This document shows, piece by piece, positions 27,845 to 36,747 of a stretch of DNA of 64,000 nucleotides. Made by a program: the position numbers and the translations under genes. Below the pieces are notes generated by a model. That model saw only the letters and a list, made by a program, of their open reading frames with translations. It did not search any database and had not been told where the DNA came from. The first letter of the stretch is position 1, and each line of letters begins with the position of its first letter. Source of the DNA: Occallatibacter riparius (lineage in GTDB: Bacteria; Acidobacteriota; Terriglobia; Terriglobales; Acidobacteriaceae); contig NZ_CP093313.1 of assembly GCF_025264625.1 (NCBI RefSeq), forward strand, positions 248,001 to 312,000. The letters run 5' to 3'.

Positions 27845-27866
27845 AGCTGTGTTGGCCATATAGACG

Positions 27867-27894
27867 AAACGGCGGATCGAGTGATCCGCCGTTT
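27867..27894. terminator. Bidirectional terminator, 12-bp perfect stem
   Basis: AAACGGCGGATC (27867-27878) and GATCCGCCGTTT (27883-27894) enclose a GAGT loop. The stem ends in A/T on both sides and is followed by GTTTGTCGTTTATG on +. It lies between the small membrane protein gene (+) and the convergent PFOR gene (-). Confidence 0.8.
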
Positions 27895-27915
27895 GTCGTT
27901 TATGTTGTGTGACGC

Positions 27916-30900
27916 TTACGCCTTCGCAGGCACCAAATTCCCCAGCTTCTCCTGCAGCATCTCGTGGGCGTTGGCGAAGAACTCTTCCTTCGAGATCTTG
28001 CCGGCGTCCACATCCGCCAGGATTGCCTTCTGCGCTTCGTACTCGCGATTCTTGATGCCGGCCTTGGACTGCAGCATGCGCCAGGACTTGCGGCGCTCGA
28101 CGCAGAACATGACCAGCTGGCGGCTCAGCGCGCGGTATTCCTTCTTGCCGTCGCTTTCGAGCGTAATGTAAACGCCGAAGTCAGGAATGAAGGCGCGGTG
28201 CTGCGGGTCGAGATAGCGGCGGTAGACACAATCCTGTTGCGTGATGCGCACCAGCATGTTGTCGAGCGGGATAAGCTTCTCGGCCTGCTCCGCCTTGATC
28301 TTGCGCAGGTGGTTGCGGAATCGGGCTTCCGTGGTGCACCAGTGCGCGACCGTGTAGCGGCGGGTTTCGCCAGTAACCTTGTCCTTGGTCTCGTACCAGT
28401 CGAGTTCCTTAGACGGGTTGCCGGTGATGTCGAGCGCCTCGCCGTAGGTCTCGCCCTTGCGCGGATCGAAGACGAACTCCGGCACGCCGCGCGAATCGCG
28501 AACGCGCTGCGCCTGGTGGAGCGCCATGTCGTCCGCCACGCCGTGCTCCGGCTGGCAGGTGGTGAATGCCTGCAGGAACATGGTGCCGCGATACTCGAGG
28601 CCGTCGAGAATTGCACGGTAGAGCTTCGGCGCATTCGCCATCGAAACCTGAGCGATGAACGGCGAGCCGTGTCCAGCGAGGAAGGTCTCTGCGACCGTCT
28701 TCTTCTCAGTGTTCTTGCCCTGCGTCGCGGGTCCGTAGACGTTCATGTCGTTGCCGCCGAGCATGGGGGTTGAGTCGGAGTTCTGACCGCCGGTGTTCGA
28801 GTACACCTGCGTGTCGAGCATCAGAGCCTTCACGTTCGGCCGGTTCTGCAGGATGACCTTCGACATGTTCTGGTAGCCGATGTCACCCATGCCGCCGTCG
28901 CCGCCGACCACCCAGACCTTGGGCAGTTCGACGATCTCGTCGTCGGTCATCAGCGCATCAGTGAAGTGCGTGAAGTCGTAGTACTCGCGCTCGCTGATGC
29001 CATTGCCGGCCAGGATGTGGTCGGTGAGGCGCTCAGGGATAACAGAGCGGCGCGCATGGTCGACGATGAAGCTCTCACCCATGAGCCAGCCCACCGTGAT
29101 GCCGTCCTGGAAGAGCGAGTTCATCCACGGATAGGGGTGTGGGTTGTTGGGCGAGGTGGAACCATAGACCGTGTTGCAGCCGGTGTGCGCGGCCATGGCC
29201 ATAACAGACATGCCGTTGGCGAGGCGGCCGTCGACGGGCTGCAGGCTCTTGTGATTGAAGGCTTCAGTGAGCAGAACCGCGGCGAGAGCTTCGACCAGCT
29301 GCGCGTCAGTGATAGCGCCGTTCTTGGCTTCGTGCGCCGCGATGCGGCCCTTGGTGTCGGTGGTGTCTTCGCCGCCCAGGCCCAGGATCAGGTGCGAGAC
29401 GGCCAGGCGAAGGGCTGCGTAGTGTTCGGGGTTCGAGGCTTTAAGCGCTTCCAGCTTCGCGACGCCGGTCTTCTCGAGCTCGCCAGCCTTGGCTACAAAG
29501 CGATCCGACTTCGCGTGGTAGACGGGACGCATGTAGGCCTCAGTGACCGCAGCGATCGAACGCAGCACGCTCTTCTCGCCGCAACCGGCGCAGGCACCGT
29601 CACCCGATACCAGAGCGTCGTAGTTGCTGCGAACCATGAGCATATTGCGCAGCGTGGCGGTCTTGGAGTCGGCCGGATTTGCGTTGTTGTAGAGGCCAAG
29701 GTACTTCTGCGAGGTATCGGAGAGCAGGTTGAGGAAGGCCGTGCCGGTCTCGTGCTCGGCATTGACTTCTTCGGTCTCCTGCACCATGCGCAGGGCCTGG
29801 TGGTCGCCGCAAGCGGTGACGCAGGCCGCGCAGCCCTTGCAGAGGTCGCTGACAAAGATGGAGAAGATGCCGCCGGAGCCAGGAGCCTTGCGCTCAGGCG
29901 AGGAGAAGATGGCGTTGACCTTCTGATAGGCCATCGGCACCTTCGCAATGATGTTGAAGAACTGCGTCTTCGATTCGGCGCTGAAGCCGTCAAGCGACTC
30001 GGTCACTTCCTTTATGATGGTGGGCAGCGGCGTGCCCTGCTTGATTTCGGCAAGCATGCGGGCGCGGGTCTGCTTTTCGATCTCCGGCAGCGCGTCCAGC
30101 ATCTTGCGGCGATCATCAGCGCTGGAGATATAGCGAGTAACAGCGGTCGACAGCAGCGTGCGCAGGTCCTGCGAAGTGTTGGGCAGCGCCGTGTCAGGAC
30201 ATACCGAGATGCACTCCATGCACTGTGTGCAGTTTTCAGGGATGTAAAGCGGTGTCTCGCGGCGCGCAACGTACTTGGACGCCGTATCGCCAGTGGCTGC
30301 GGCAATGACGCCCATGGCCGAGAGCGGCGTAGCAGGCTGGTCGTAGCCAAGCCCGGCGCGGAACTCGGCGTCGAAGGCGGCAATGGTCTGAATGGGCGGG
30401 CGAGCAGCCTGGCCCTCGGGAGCCGGCGTGGAGCGGCAACCGCCAACGGTGCATCCTGCGCCTGCTTCAGCGAAGGCCGGGACGGGTTCGAAGATGGGCA
30501 GCAGCGCATCGCCGCGCAGCGAAGAGTGATCGCGCGCTTCGATTTCGCCGATGTTGATCTCCTTCACGCGCTCGAAGCCTTGCTCCATCACTTCCATGTT
30601 GGACTTGACGACAGCTTCGCCCTGCTTGCCGAACTTCTTCACGTACTGCTTGTAAACCACGTCGCGATACTGCTCGGGGGTGATGCCGTATTCCTCAAGG
30701 AGGGGGCTGACCGAGAAGAATGCGCCGAGGAAGGCATTGCCCTGCATGCGGAGCTGGAGGTCGGCGCGGTTCGTCGCCTTGCGGGCGATGTCGAAGCCGG
30801 GCAGCGTGAACACGCGAATCTTCTTCTCGATGATCTGCTTGCGGGCCCACTTGGGGAGATTCTCCCAGGCGCGCTCGCCCTCGGCGTCGGACTCCCAGAT

Positions 30901-32607
30901 CAACGCGCCGCCAGGCTGGATTCCGTCGAGCGGGTTGGTGTGGGTGAAGGCCTTGGGATCGCAGCACAGAACCGTAGTCACGTGGCGCAGGTCGCAGTTC
31001 ACGCGGATGCGCTCAGGAGCGGCAACCATGAAGTAGCTGGTCGGCGCGCCCTTCTTCTCAGAGCCGTACTTGGGGTTGGCGCTGACGTGGATGATTTCCT
31101 TGGGATTGCCGTACTCGTCTTCGACCTTGTCGCGCTCGTAGAGCAGGTCGTTCAGATCGCCGATGATGGCGCCGAGGTTCTTGCCGGTGGTGATGGCGCC
31201 CCATCCGCCGATGGAGTGGAAGCGCACCGCGACTGCGCCCTTGGGCAGCAGCGAGGGCATCTCGTCGGCGACCACGGCATAAGGGTGATCGATGCCGAGA
31301 ACGATGAAGTTGTGTCCGTCCTGTGCGGAGTGGCCATCCTTGCGGTGGCGACCCTCGACGGCAAACTCGTATGCGCCGATGATGTGCTCGGGGCGGAAGT
31401 CGCGCGAACCCAGGCCATAGGTGCCGCCGATGATGTGCGGCACTTCCTGAAGCGAAATCTTCGGCAATCCGGGCGTGTCCTGCACGGCCTTCGAGAGCGC
31501 AGTGCGGATGTCCTTGCCGAGCGGGTTGTCGGGCGAGAGCGACTCGTCCGTGCGCTCCAGGATGATGACGTTCTTCTTACCGCGCAGCGCTTCGATCACG
31601 GCGGCCTCGGGGAACGGACGGATGACATTGATGTGAATGGAGCCGACCGAGGCATTGCGCGTCTGGCGCAGGTAGTCGACCGCGGCCTCGATGTTTTCGG
31701 CAGCCGAGCCGAGCGAGACGAACACGGTCTCGGCATCGTCGGTCTTGTACTTCGTCACCAGGCCGTAGTAGCGGCCGGTCAGGTCGCCGAAGTCCTTATA
31801 GGCGGCCTCGAGGAATCCGAGAATCGGCTCAGAGAAGTTATTCCTGCGCGCCACCACGCCCTGCATGTAGTGCTCCTGGTTCTGGACCGGGCCGAGCAGG
31901 ACAGGGCTGGTGAGGTCGATCATCTTGGGAACGCGGCGGCGCGTTGGGCCAAAGAGGGTGCGCTGGGCTTCCGTGGGGCAGTCGATGATGTCATCGGGCG
32001 CGCCCAGGTACTCGCGGATCAGCTCGGACTCGTGCTTATAGAAGGTGCGCTCGAGGTGCGAGGTGAGGAAGCCGTCCATGATGTTCATGCCCGGCGTGAG
32101 GCTCAGCTCGGTCACACGACGGAGGATGAGCGACTGGTCGGCCGTCTGCTGCGCGTCTTTGCCCATCAGCATGATCCAGCCGGTGTCGAGCGCGCCGTAG
32201 ATGTCGTCGTGGCCGCAGTGTACGTTCAGGGCGTGCTTGGTCAGGGCGCGGGCACCCACTTCGAGCACCATCGTCGAACCCTTGCCGGGGGCGTGGTAAT
32301 ACTGTTCGACGCCGTAGACGATGCCCTGTCCGGAGGTGAAGTTCACCACGCGCTTGCCGGTCACGGAGTGCGCAATGGCGCCGCCTTGGGCCGCGTGCTC
32401 GCCTTCCGTCTCAATGGCTATGGTGTTGCCGCCAAAGACGTTAAGGTGACCTTCCGCATAGGCCTGCTGGAAGAGCTCGCCGCCTTCCGTAGAGGGCGTG
32501 ATGGGATAGAAAACGCCGGCATCGGCAATGCGGGTCTCGGTGTAGTAGGAGACGAGCTGGTTTCCGTTTGCAGTGACCCGGATCCCGGGATAGCGAGCTT
32601 TCGTCAT
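27916..32607 (-). CDS. nifJ: Enlarged pyruvate:ferredoxin (flavodoxin) oxidoreductase-like enzyme
   Basis: Single-chain 2-oxoacid oxidoreductase: thiamine-diphosphate-dependent oxidation of pyruvate to acetyl-CoA with electrons passed to ferredoxin or flavodoxin. Domains in order: POR_N (about 10-260), domain II (about 270-400), gamma domain (about 440-660, with FHSIGGWGAITTGK), EKR region, ferredoxin module, ThDP domain. The 4Fe-4S motifs are CTQCMECISVCP (from Cys793) and CKGCAACVTACG (from Cys923). The ThDP domain has GDGACAGCGEKS and GGDGGMGDIGYQNMSKV (near 1237). About 1563 residues is much longer than the usual 1170-1230; extra sequence lies between the clusters and in the ThDP domain. 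The ATG follows AGGGGA; an upstream TTG is not needed. The nifJ symbol is by homology only. Confidence 0.88.
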   Translation of the reverse strand: MTKARYPGIRVTANGNQLVSYYTETRIADAGVFYPITPSTEGGELFQQAYAEGHLNVFGGNTIAIETEGEHAAQGGAIAHSVTGKRVVNFTSGQGIVYGVEQYYHAPGKGSTMVLEVGARALTKHALNVHCGHDDIYGALDTGWIMLMGKDAQQTADQSLILRRVTELSLTPGMNIMDGFLTSHLERTFYKHESELIREYLGAPDDIIDCPTEAQRTLFGPTRRRVPKMIDLTSPVLLGPVQNQEHYMQGVVARRNNFSEPILGFLEAAYKDFGDLTGRYYGLVTKYKTDDAETVFVSLGSAAENIEAAVDYLRQTRNASVGSIHINVIRPFPEAAVIEALRGKKNVIILERTDESLSPDNPLGKDIRTALSKAVQDTPGLPKISLQEVPHIIGGTYGLGSRDFRPEHIIGAYEFAVEGRHRKDGHSAQDGHNFIVLGIDHPYAVVADEMPSLLPKGAVAVRFHSIGGWGAITTGKNLGAIIGDLNDLLYERDKVEDEYGNPKEIIHVSANPKYGSEKKGAPTSYFMVAAPERIRVNCDLRHVTTVLCCDPKAFTHTNPLDGIQPGGALIWESDAEGERAWENLPKWARKQIIEKKIRVFTLPGFDIARKATNRADLQLRMQGNAFLGAFFSVSPLLEEYGITPEQYRDVVYKQYVKKFGKQGEAVVKSNMEVMEQGFERVKEINIGEIEARDHSSLRGDALLPIFEPVPAFAEAGAGCTVGGCRSTPAPEGQAARPPIQTIAAFDAEFRAGLGYDQPATPLSAMGVIAAATGDTASKYVARRETPLYIPENCTQCMECISVCPDTALPNTSQDLRTLLSTAVTRYISSADDRRKMLDALPEIEKQTRARMLAEIKQGTPLPTIIKEVTESLDGFSAESKTQFFNIIAKVPMAYQKVNAIFSSPERKAPGSGGIFSIFVSDLCKGCAACVTACGDHQALRMVQETEEVNAEHETGTAFLNLLSDTSQKYLGLYNNANPADSKTATLRNMLMVRSNYDALVSGDGACAGCGEKSVLRSIAAVTEAYMRPVYHAKSDRFVAKAGELEKTGVAKLEALKASNPEHYAALRLAVSHLILGLGGEDTTDTKGRIAAHEAKNGAITDAQLVEALAAVLLTEAFNHKSLQPVDGRLANGMSVMAMAAHTGCNTVYGSTSPNNPHPYPWMNSLFQDGITVGWLMGESFIVDHARRSVIPERLTDHILAGNGISEREYYDFTHFTDALMTDDEIVELPKVWVVGGDGGMGDIGYQNMSKVILQNRPNVKALMLDTQVYSNTGGQNSDSTPMLGGNDMNVYGPATQGKNTEKKTVAETFLAGHGSPFIAQVSMANAPKLYRAILDGLEYRGTMFLQAFTTCQPEHGVADDMALHQAQRVRDSRGVPEFVFDPRKGETYGEALDITGNPSKELDWYETKDKVTGETRRYTVAHWCTTEARFRNHLRKIKAEQAEKLIPLDNMLVRITQQDCVYRRYLDPQHRAFIPDFGVYITLESDGKKEYRALSRQLVMFCVERRKSWRMLQSKAGIKNREYEAQKAILADVDAGKISKEEFFANAHEMLQEKLGNLVPAKA

Positions 32608-32660
32608 TGGTAATTCCCCTTTTGCGTTCAAGCTGGCAGAACTGGGCCGCGACGGTGGAA

Positions 32661-32716
32661 GTCCATTCTAGTTTTGGACTCCTGCAGTCCGCAACGGACG
32701 CTCGTCCGAATTGGAC
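32661..32716 (-). promoter_or_regulatory. Array of alternating GTCC/GGAC arms upstream of the PFOR gene
   Basis: Six arms alternate in orientation: GTCC 32661, GGAC 32676, GTCC 32687, GGAC 32696, GTCC 32704 and GGAC 32713. Centre-to-centre steps are 15, 11, 9, 8 and 9 bp. The tightest symmetric pair is GGACT-cctgc-AGTCC (32676-32690). The array lies 54-109 bp upstream of the start codon, a normal operator position. Confidence 0.35.
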
Positions 32717-33010
32717 ATTTCTCGGGCCGTCGAATCTATAGGTATTAGCAGCAGTGTCTCACCCGGGCTCTATATATTGAGAGTTCGACTCCGGCGGCGC
32801 CGCCAAAGGTTGGCGCGGCTGAATTTCCTCCCCGCGTTTGGAGCGGGTTGGGGGAGGAGGTGGCCGAAGCGTCGGGGAAGAGGGGAACTCCCGCATACAA
32901 GCCTATGAAAGTAGTATGCGCCCGGAGAATGAGACTCAGTACCGCAATATAAAACATAATCAACTAACGGCCCGCAGCGATGGTGGAAGCAGATAGAGAG
33001 GGCGTCGGCT
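32717..33010. other. Non-coding region between PFOR gene and small helical protein gene
   Basis: About 290 bp with no gene seen. It holds a palindromic GGCGGCGCCGCC (around 32792-32803), a G-rich tract near 32840-32870 that could form a two-tetrad quadruplex, and an inverted repeat CGCATAC/GTATGCG (32892-32920). None is assigned a function. Confidence 0.4.
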
Positions 33011-33397
33011 CTATTCGCTTCCGAGCGTGCGCGCCCGGGCAATGACGCGATCGCTGTTCTGGATGAGTTGCTGCGAGGTGTGAATCGTTTCCATGGAAGT
33101 ACGCAGCATGTCCTGAATATCAAGAATCAGGTGCACAGCCCGTCCAATATGTTCTTGGGTAGAACGCCGCAGGTCACGCATGACGGCCTCCATGGCTTCG
33201 TGGACAGAGGCGTCCTGCGTGAGTTCCAATCCGAATGCTCCAAACTCCGGCACGGGTCTGACGGTTGGCGGAGGATTCGCGGCATTACCAGGGAGGCAGG
33301 CCTCCGCGAGAAATGCAGCAGGATCAGAGCGAGGGACGATGGATTCGCTGGTGCGGTCGCTTGCCCGCGCCAGCTCATAGGCGAGCTGGTCTTTCAT
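33011..33397 (-). CDS. Small helical protein of unknown function
   Basis: 128 residues, soluble, no signal peptide. The N-terminus is Pro/Ala-rich and probably disordered (to about residue 50). The second half, from VHEAMEAVMRDLRRSTQEHIGRAVHLILDIQDMLRTSMETIHTSQQLIQNSDRVIARARTL, is a long amphipathic helix suited to coiled-coil oligomerisation. Start ATG follows GGAG. No relatives recognised, and isolated between longer intergenic regions. Confidence 0.55.
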   Translation of the reverse strand: MKDQLAYELARASDRTSESIVPRSDPAAFLAEACLPGNAANPPPTVRPVPEFGAFGLELTQDASVHEAMEAVMRDLRRSTQEHIGRAVHLILDIQDMLRTSMETIHTSQQLIQNSDRVIARARTLGSE

Positions 33398-33761
33398 GGG
33401 GAGTCTCCGATCGGGCCCGGATGCTCCGAAGCCGCGGTTGCTGTGCGGGGCCGGAGGAAGGCAGCCGCTCTGAAGAGCGCGGATTCCTATGAGGGAGGCA
33501 AACGAGGATTCCGAGTCCCACAGCGGGCTGGCACGGCATATTCCGGGGAGGTTGCCGGGATTCGGCGCGAACGGACTCGCGCAGCTCCTCTATCCGGCGA
33601 CGATCGGAGACCCCGGAGAATTCAGGGAGGGGTTAGAGCAGTGCCGTTGCTGCCTCGGATGAAGACTCCAACACCCATTCTACGCTTATCGCAAAGCGCG
33701 CGCGTGCAACGCTACGTGCGGCATGTATGCTGGGTGCGATTCAAGAGGAGACGCGGAACGA
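33398..33761. other. Intergenic region before the SDR gene
   Basis: About 365 bp between divergent genes. No supported gene; the open frame reading through it on + lacks a ribosome site and continues into the SDR N-terminus only out of frame. No notable repeat. Confidence 0.4.
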
Positions 33762-34535
33762 ATGAGCGAGACGCAGTGGGCGCGGTATCCGAGCCTGAAA
33801 GATCGCGTGGTGCTGATTACGGGCGGAGCAACCGGAATCGGGTCGGCTCTGGTGCGGGCATTTGCACACCAGGGCGCGCGGGTGGCGTTCTTCGATGTGC
33901 AGGATGAACCGGCAGTAGCGCTGCGCAATGAGCTCTCGGTTGCGGGATGCACCGCCCCGCTCTACCTGCACTGCGACCTGACCGATGTGGCTGCGCTGCG
34001 CGAAAGCGTGGAGCGCGTACTGGCCGCGACCGGCACCGTCGACGTGCTGGTGAACAACGCGGCCAACGATCAGCGCCATGCCACCGAAGAAGTGACGCCG
34101 GAGTTCTTCGACCGGGGGATTGCGATCAATCTGCGGCCTCAGTTCTTCATGATTCAGAGCGTGCTGCCGGCAATGAAGAAGGCCGGGCGCGGTTCGATCA
34201 TCAATATGAGTTCCATCTCGTGGATCATCCCCACCACGGGGCTGCCGGTGTACATCGCGGCCAAGGCGGCGATCGTCGGACTCACCCGCACGCTGGCGCA
34301 CGAACTCGGGCCCGAAGGCATTCGCGTGAACGCGGTCCTGCCGGGCGCAATTGCCACCGAGAAGCAGAAGCGGCTGGTGTATACGCCGGAGTATTCGGAA
34401 GAGATTCTGTCGAACCAGGCGCTGAAGCGGCAGATCGAGCCAGAGGATGTGGCGCGGCTGGTGCTATTCCTGGCGAGCGACGATTCCAGTGCGATCACCA
34501 ATCAGAGCTATGTGATCGACGGTGGCTGGGTGTAG
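33762..34535 (+). CDS. Short-chain dehydrogenase/reductase (SDR)
   Basis: Classical SDR of 257 residues, NAD(P)(H)-dependent oxidoreductase, cytosolic. Cofactor site TGGATGIGSALV near the N-terminus, VLVNNAAND structural motif, catalytic Ser151, Tyr164 and Lys168 (SS...PVYIAAK), and the C-terminal YVIDGGWV. VAFFDVQDE, with an Asp after the second strand, favours NAD over NADP. The start ATG lies 11 nt after GAGGAG. The following gene is a glycosidase separated by REP-like repeats; many relatives of this SDR act on sugars or sugar acids, but the substrate cannot be read from the sequence. Confidence 0.92.
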   Translation: MSETQWARYPSLKDRVVLITGGATGIGSALVRAFAHQGARVAFFDVQDEPAVALRNELSVAGCTAPLYLHCDLTDVAALRESVERVLAATGTVDVLVNNAANDQRHATEEVTPEFFDRGIAINLRPQFFMIQSVLPAMKKAGRGSIINMSSISWIIPTTGLPVYIAAKAAIVGLTRTLAHELGPEGIRVNAVLPGAIATEKQKRLVYTPEYSEEILSNQALKRQIEPEDVARLVLFLASDDSSAITNQSYVIDGGWV

Positions 34536-34634
34536 CGCGGCAGCCGTCAGCCCTGTCAGCCTGTGGGTGCGGGTGCTGGCTTCGGGTTTGGCGCGGATTC
34601 TGAGTTGGTTTGTCGGAGCAGAGTTTTGTGAACG

Positions 34635-34692
34635 GGCACGACTTTAGTCGTGCCGCAAAACACCTATAAAGACCCTCCGGGGCTTTAGCCCC
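34635..34692. repeat. Pair of REP-like hairpins
   Basis: GGCACGACT-tt-AGTCGTGCC (34635-34654) and GGGGCT-tt-AGCCCC (34679-34692) are two perfect palindromic hairpins 24 bp apart, both with the same xCT-TT-AGx centre. The shared design suggests a composite dispersed repeat (BIME-like) rather than two unrelated terminators. Its dispersal could not be tested. Confidence 0.6.
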
Positions 34693-34731
34693 CGTCCGGG
34701 CACATCGCGTAGTGAGAGAGGATCGCGATTG

Positions 34732-36669
34732 ATGAAGAGGATGATGGAGTGCGTTTGGTCTGTGCTCATCCTGGGCGCTGGCTTGGCACGAGCACAGGTG
34801 ATGTCGCATGTTGCGCCCGGACAGGTTGATACACGGCGCTCGTCCGAGTACGGGCAGGTGCAGCAGCGGCTGGCGCGCGGATGGAATACGTGGGATGCGC
34901 ACAGCGTGGCCACGCAGGTTCTGTTGCCCGAGCGGCTGGCGATTCATGTCGGCATGAAGCACAACTCCACCCTGAACGGCGATGCGTTCCTCGGCGATGC
35001 TCTCATCGGCCGCCTGGACAAAGATGCGGAAAAGGTAACTCCCGGGCTGCATGCGTGGGATGGGAGTTATACGCGTGCGGATTATGAGTGGAAGGGGCAC
35101 AAGTGGCGCGTGGAGAGCGCGCATGACGGCGATGACCTGGTCATGCTTGTCGAACCATTAAGCAAGATTGAGCATGGATTGCCGCCGACCTTCGTGATCT
35201 CAGCCAATTTCCTTTGGAACAAGCAGGGCTTTGTAGAGCATGTGTCGGATCACCTGGCCGCGAAGACGGGGGTTGAATCTATTCCGATCTATCTGGCTCG
35301 CGAAGCTTACGCCTCTGAGGCTTCGGAGAAGGTCGTGAATGTCCCGGTCGAGGGAGCCTACTTTGCAACAAACGAAAGCTTCGTGGGAATCAGCACCGGC
35401 AAACAACGCACGATGGAGGAGATAAGAGCAGTTCTCAGGAAGCAATGGGATTCGTACCACGACTCCCTCAAGGCCGCTGGCGCAAACGGTCCGCTCCTCG
35501 ACGCGATTGAAACCACTCTCGGCTGGGACACCATCTACGAACCCGAGAAGGGGCGCGTCATTTCACCCGTCTCGCGCGTGTGGAGCGTTGGGTGGGGCGG
35601 CTATGTCCTCTTCGACTGGGACACGTTCTTCGCCGCCACCATGGCCGGCATCGGCGACAAGGACCTGGCCTACGCGAACGCTCTCGAAACGCTGCGCGAA
35701 GAGACAGCGCAGGGATTCGTTCCGAACTATGCGCGTGCCGGCGGATGGAAGAGTTCCGACCGCAGCGAGCCGCCGGTGGGCGCCATCACGGTGCTTGGGC
35801 TCTACGACAAGTTTCACGACCGCTGGTTCCTCCAAGATGCGTTTGAGCCGCTGCTGAAGTGGAATCGCTGGTGGGCTGAGCATCGCGATATGCAGGGCTA
35901 TCTGACACTAGGCAGCGATCCCGAAAACCAGCCCCGCAATCTCGACGACGGATCGGTGGGCACGTGGCAGGGAGCGGTCTACGAGTCCGGCCTGGACAAC
36001 AGCCCGATGTACGACGGCACCACATACAACGAGAAGACACATCTGCTGGAGTACGGTGACGTGGGCGAGATGAGCCTCTACGTCGCCGATTGCGATGCGC
36101 TTGCGACAATCGCCGAGACGCTGGGCAAGACGGCCGAGGCGAAGGAATTGCGCGAGCGCGCGGACAGGTATCGCGCAAAACTCAAGACCATGTGGGACGA
36201 CAAAGCGGGCATCTTCCTCAACGTGAATCTGCACACGGGAGAGAAGAGCCCACGGCTCTCGCCGACGAATTTCTATCCGCTGCTGGCGAAGGCGGCTACT
36301 CCGGAGCAGGCTGCGCGCATGGTGAAAGAGCACCTCATGAATTCCGAGGAGTTCTGGGGCGAGTACGTGATCCCCTCGATCGCGCGCAACGATCCGGCGT
36401 TCAAGGATCAGCAGTACTGGCGCGGGCGCATCTGGGGCCCGATGAATTACCTGGTCTACTTAGGATTGAAAAATTACGACGTACCCGAAGCGCGCAAGCA
36501 ATTTGCAGAGAAGTCGTATGCGCTGTTTCTGAAAGAGTGGAAAGAGAACGGCCATGTGCATGAGAACTACAATGCGATCACCGGCACCGGCGACGACGTC
36601 GTCTCGAGCGATCGCTTCTACCACTGGGGCGCGCTGCTGGGCTATGTGGAGTGGATGGAGAAACAGTGA
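34732..36669 (+). CDS. MGH1-like (GH63/GH37-related) secreted glycoside hydrolase
   Basis: 645-residue exported (alpha/alpha)6-barrel glycosidase of the MGH1-type group, related to mannosyl-oligosaccharide glucosidases and trehalases. Signal peptide MKRMMECVWSVLILGAGLARAQ. The catalytic barrel begins around residue 250 and shows YVLFDWDTFFAATMAG (general acid Asp region), ESGLDNSPMYDG, RGRIWGPMNYLVYLGL and HENYNAITGTGDD (second catalytic acid region). The substrate is probably an alpha-linked oligosaccharide or glycan. The ATG follows GAGAGGA at 9 nt. The preceding SDR and following nucleotide-sugar gene hint at a carbohydrate locus. Confidence 0.85.
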   Translation: MKRMMECVWSVLILGAGLARAQVMSHVAPGQVDTRRSSEYGQVQQRLARGWNTWDAHSVATQVLLPERLAIHVGMKHNSTLNGDAFLGDALIGRLDKDAEKVTPGLHAWDGSYTRADYEWKGHKWRVESAHDGDDLVMLVEPLSKIEHGLPPTFVISANFLWNKQGFVEHVSDHLAAKTGVESIPIYLAREAYASEASEKVVNVPVEGAYFATNESFVGISTGKQRTMEEIRAVLRKQWDSYHDSLKAAGANGPLLDAIETTLGWDTIYEPEKGRVISPVSRVWSVGWGGYVLFDWDTFFAATMAGIGDKDLAYANALETLREETAQGFVPNYARAGGWKSSDRSEPPVGAITVLGLYDKFHDRWFLQDAFEPLLKWNRWWAEHRDMQGYLTLGSDPENQPRNLDDGSVGTWQGAVYESGLDNSPMYDGTTYNEKTHLLEYGDVGEMSLYVADCDALATIAETLGKTAEAKELRERADRYRAKLKTMWDDKAGIFLNVNLHTGEKSPRLSPTNFYPLLAKAATPEQAARMVKEHLMNSEEFWGEYVIPSIARNDPAFKDQQYWRGRIWGPMNYLVYLGLKNYDVPEARKQFAEKSYALFLKEWKENGHVHENYNAITGTGDDVVSSDRFYHWGALLGYVEWMEKQ

Positions 36670-36676
36670 GCCGTCG

Positions 36677-36742
36677 AGCCAGTAGCCGGTAGCCTGTAGT
36701 CGGCAGCTGCCAACGCAAGCTACGGGCTACTGGCTACTGGCT
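36677..36742. terminator. 23-bp stem between convergent genes
   Basis: 36677-36699 pairs with 36720-36742 over 23 positions, with two G-U pairs and a 20-nt loop. The arms themselves are built from short GTAGCC/GGCTAC repeats. It lies between the glycosidase gene and the convergent sugar gene and probably terminates both; T-tracts are weak. Confidence 0.6.
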
Positions 36743-36747
36743 GGCTT

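Noticed and set aside
28966..32613. 1215-residue open frame on + opposite the PFOR gene
   Set aside because: It is exactly antisense to a well-supported enzyme, has no recognisable domain and an Arg/His/Gly/Val-rich composition, and results from third-position GC bias.
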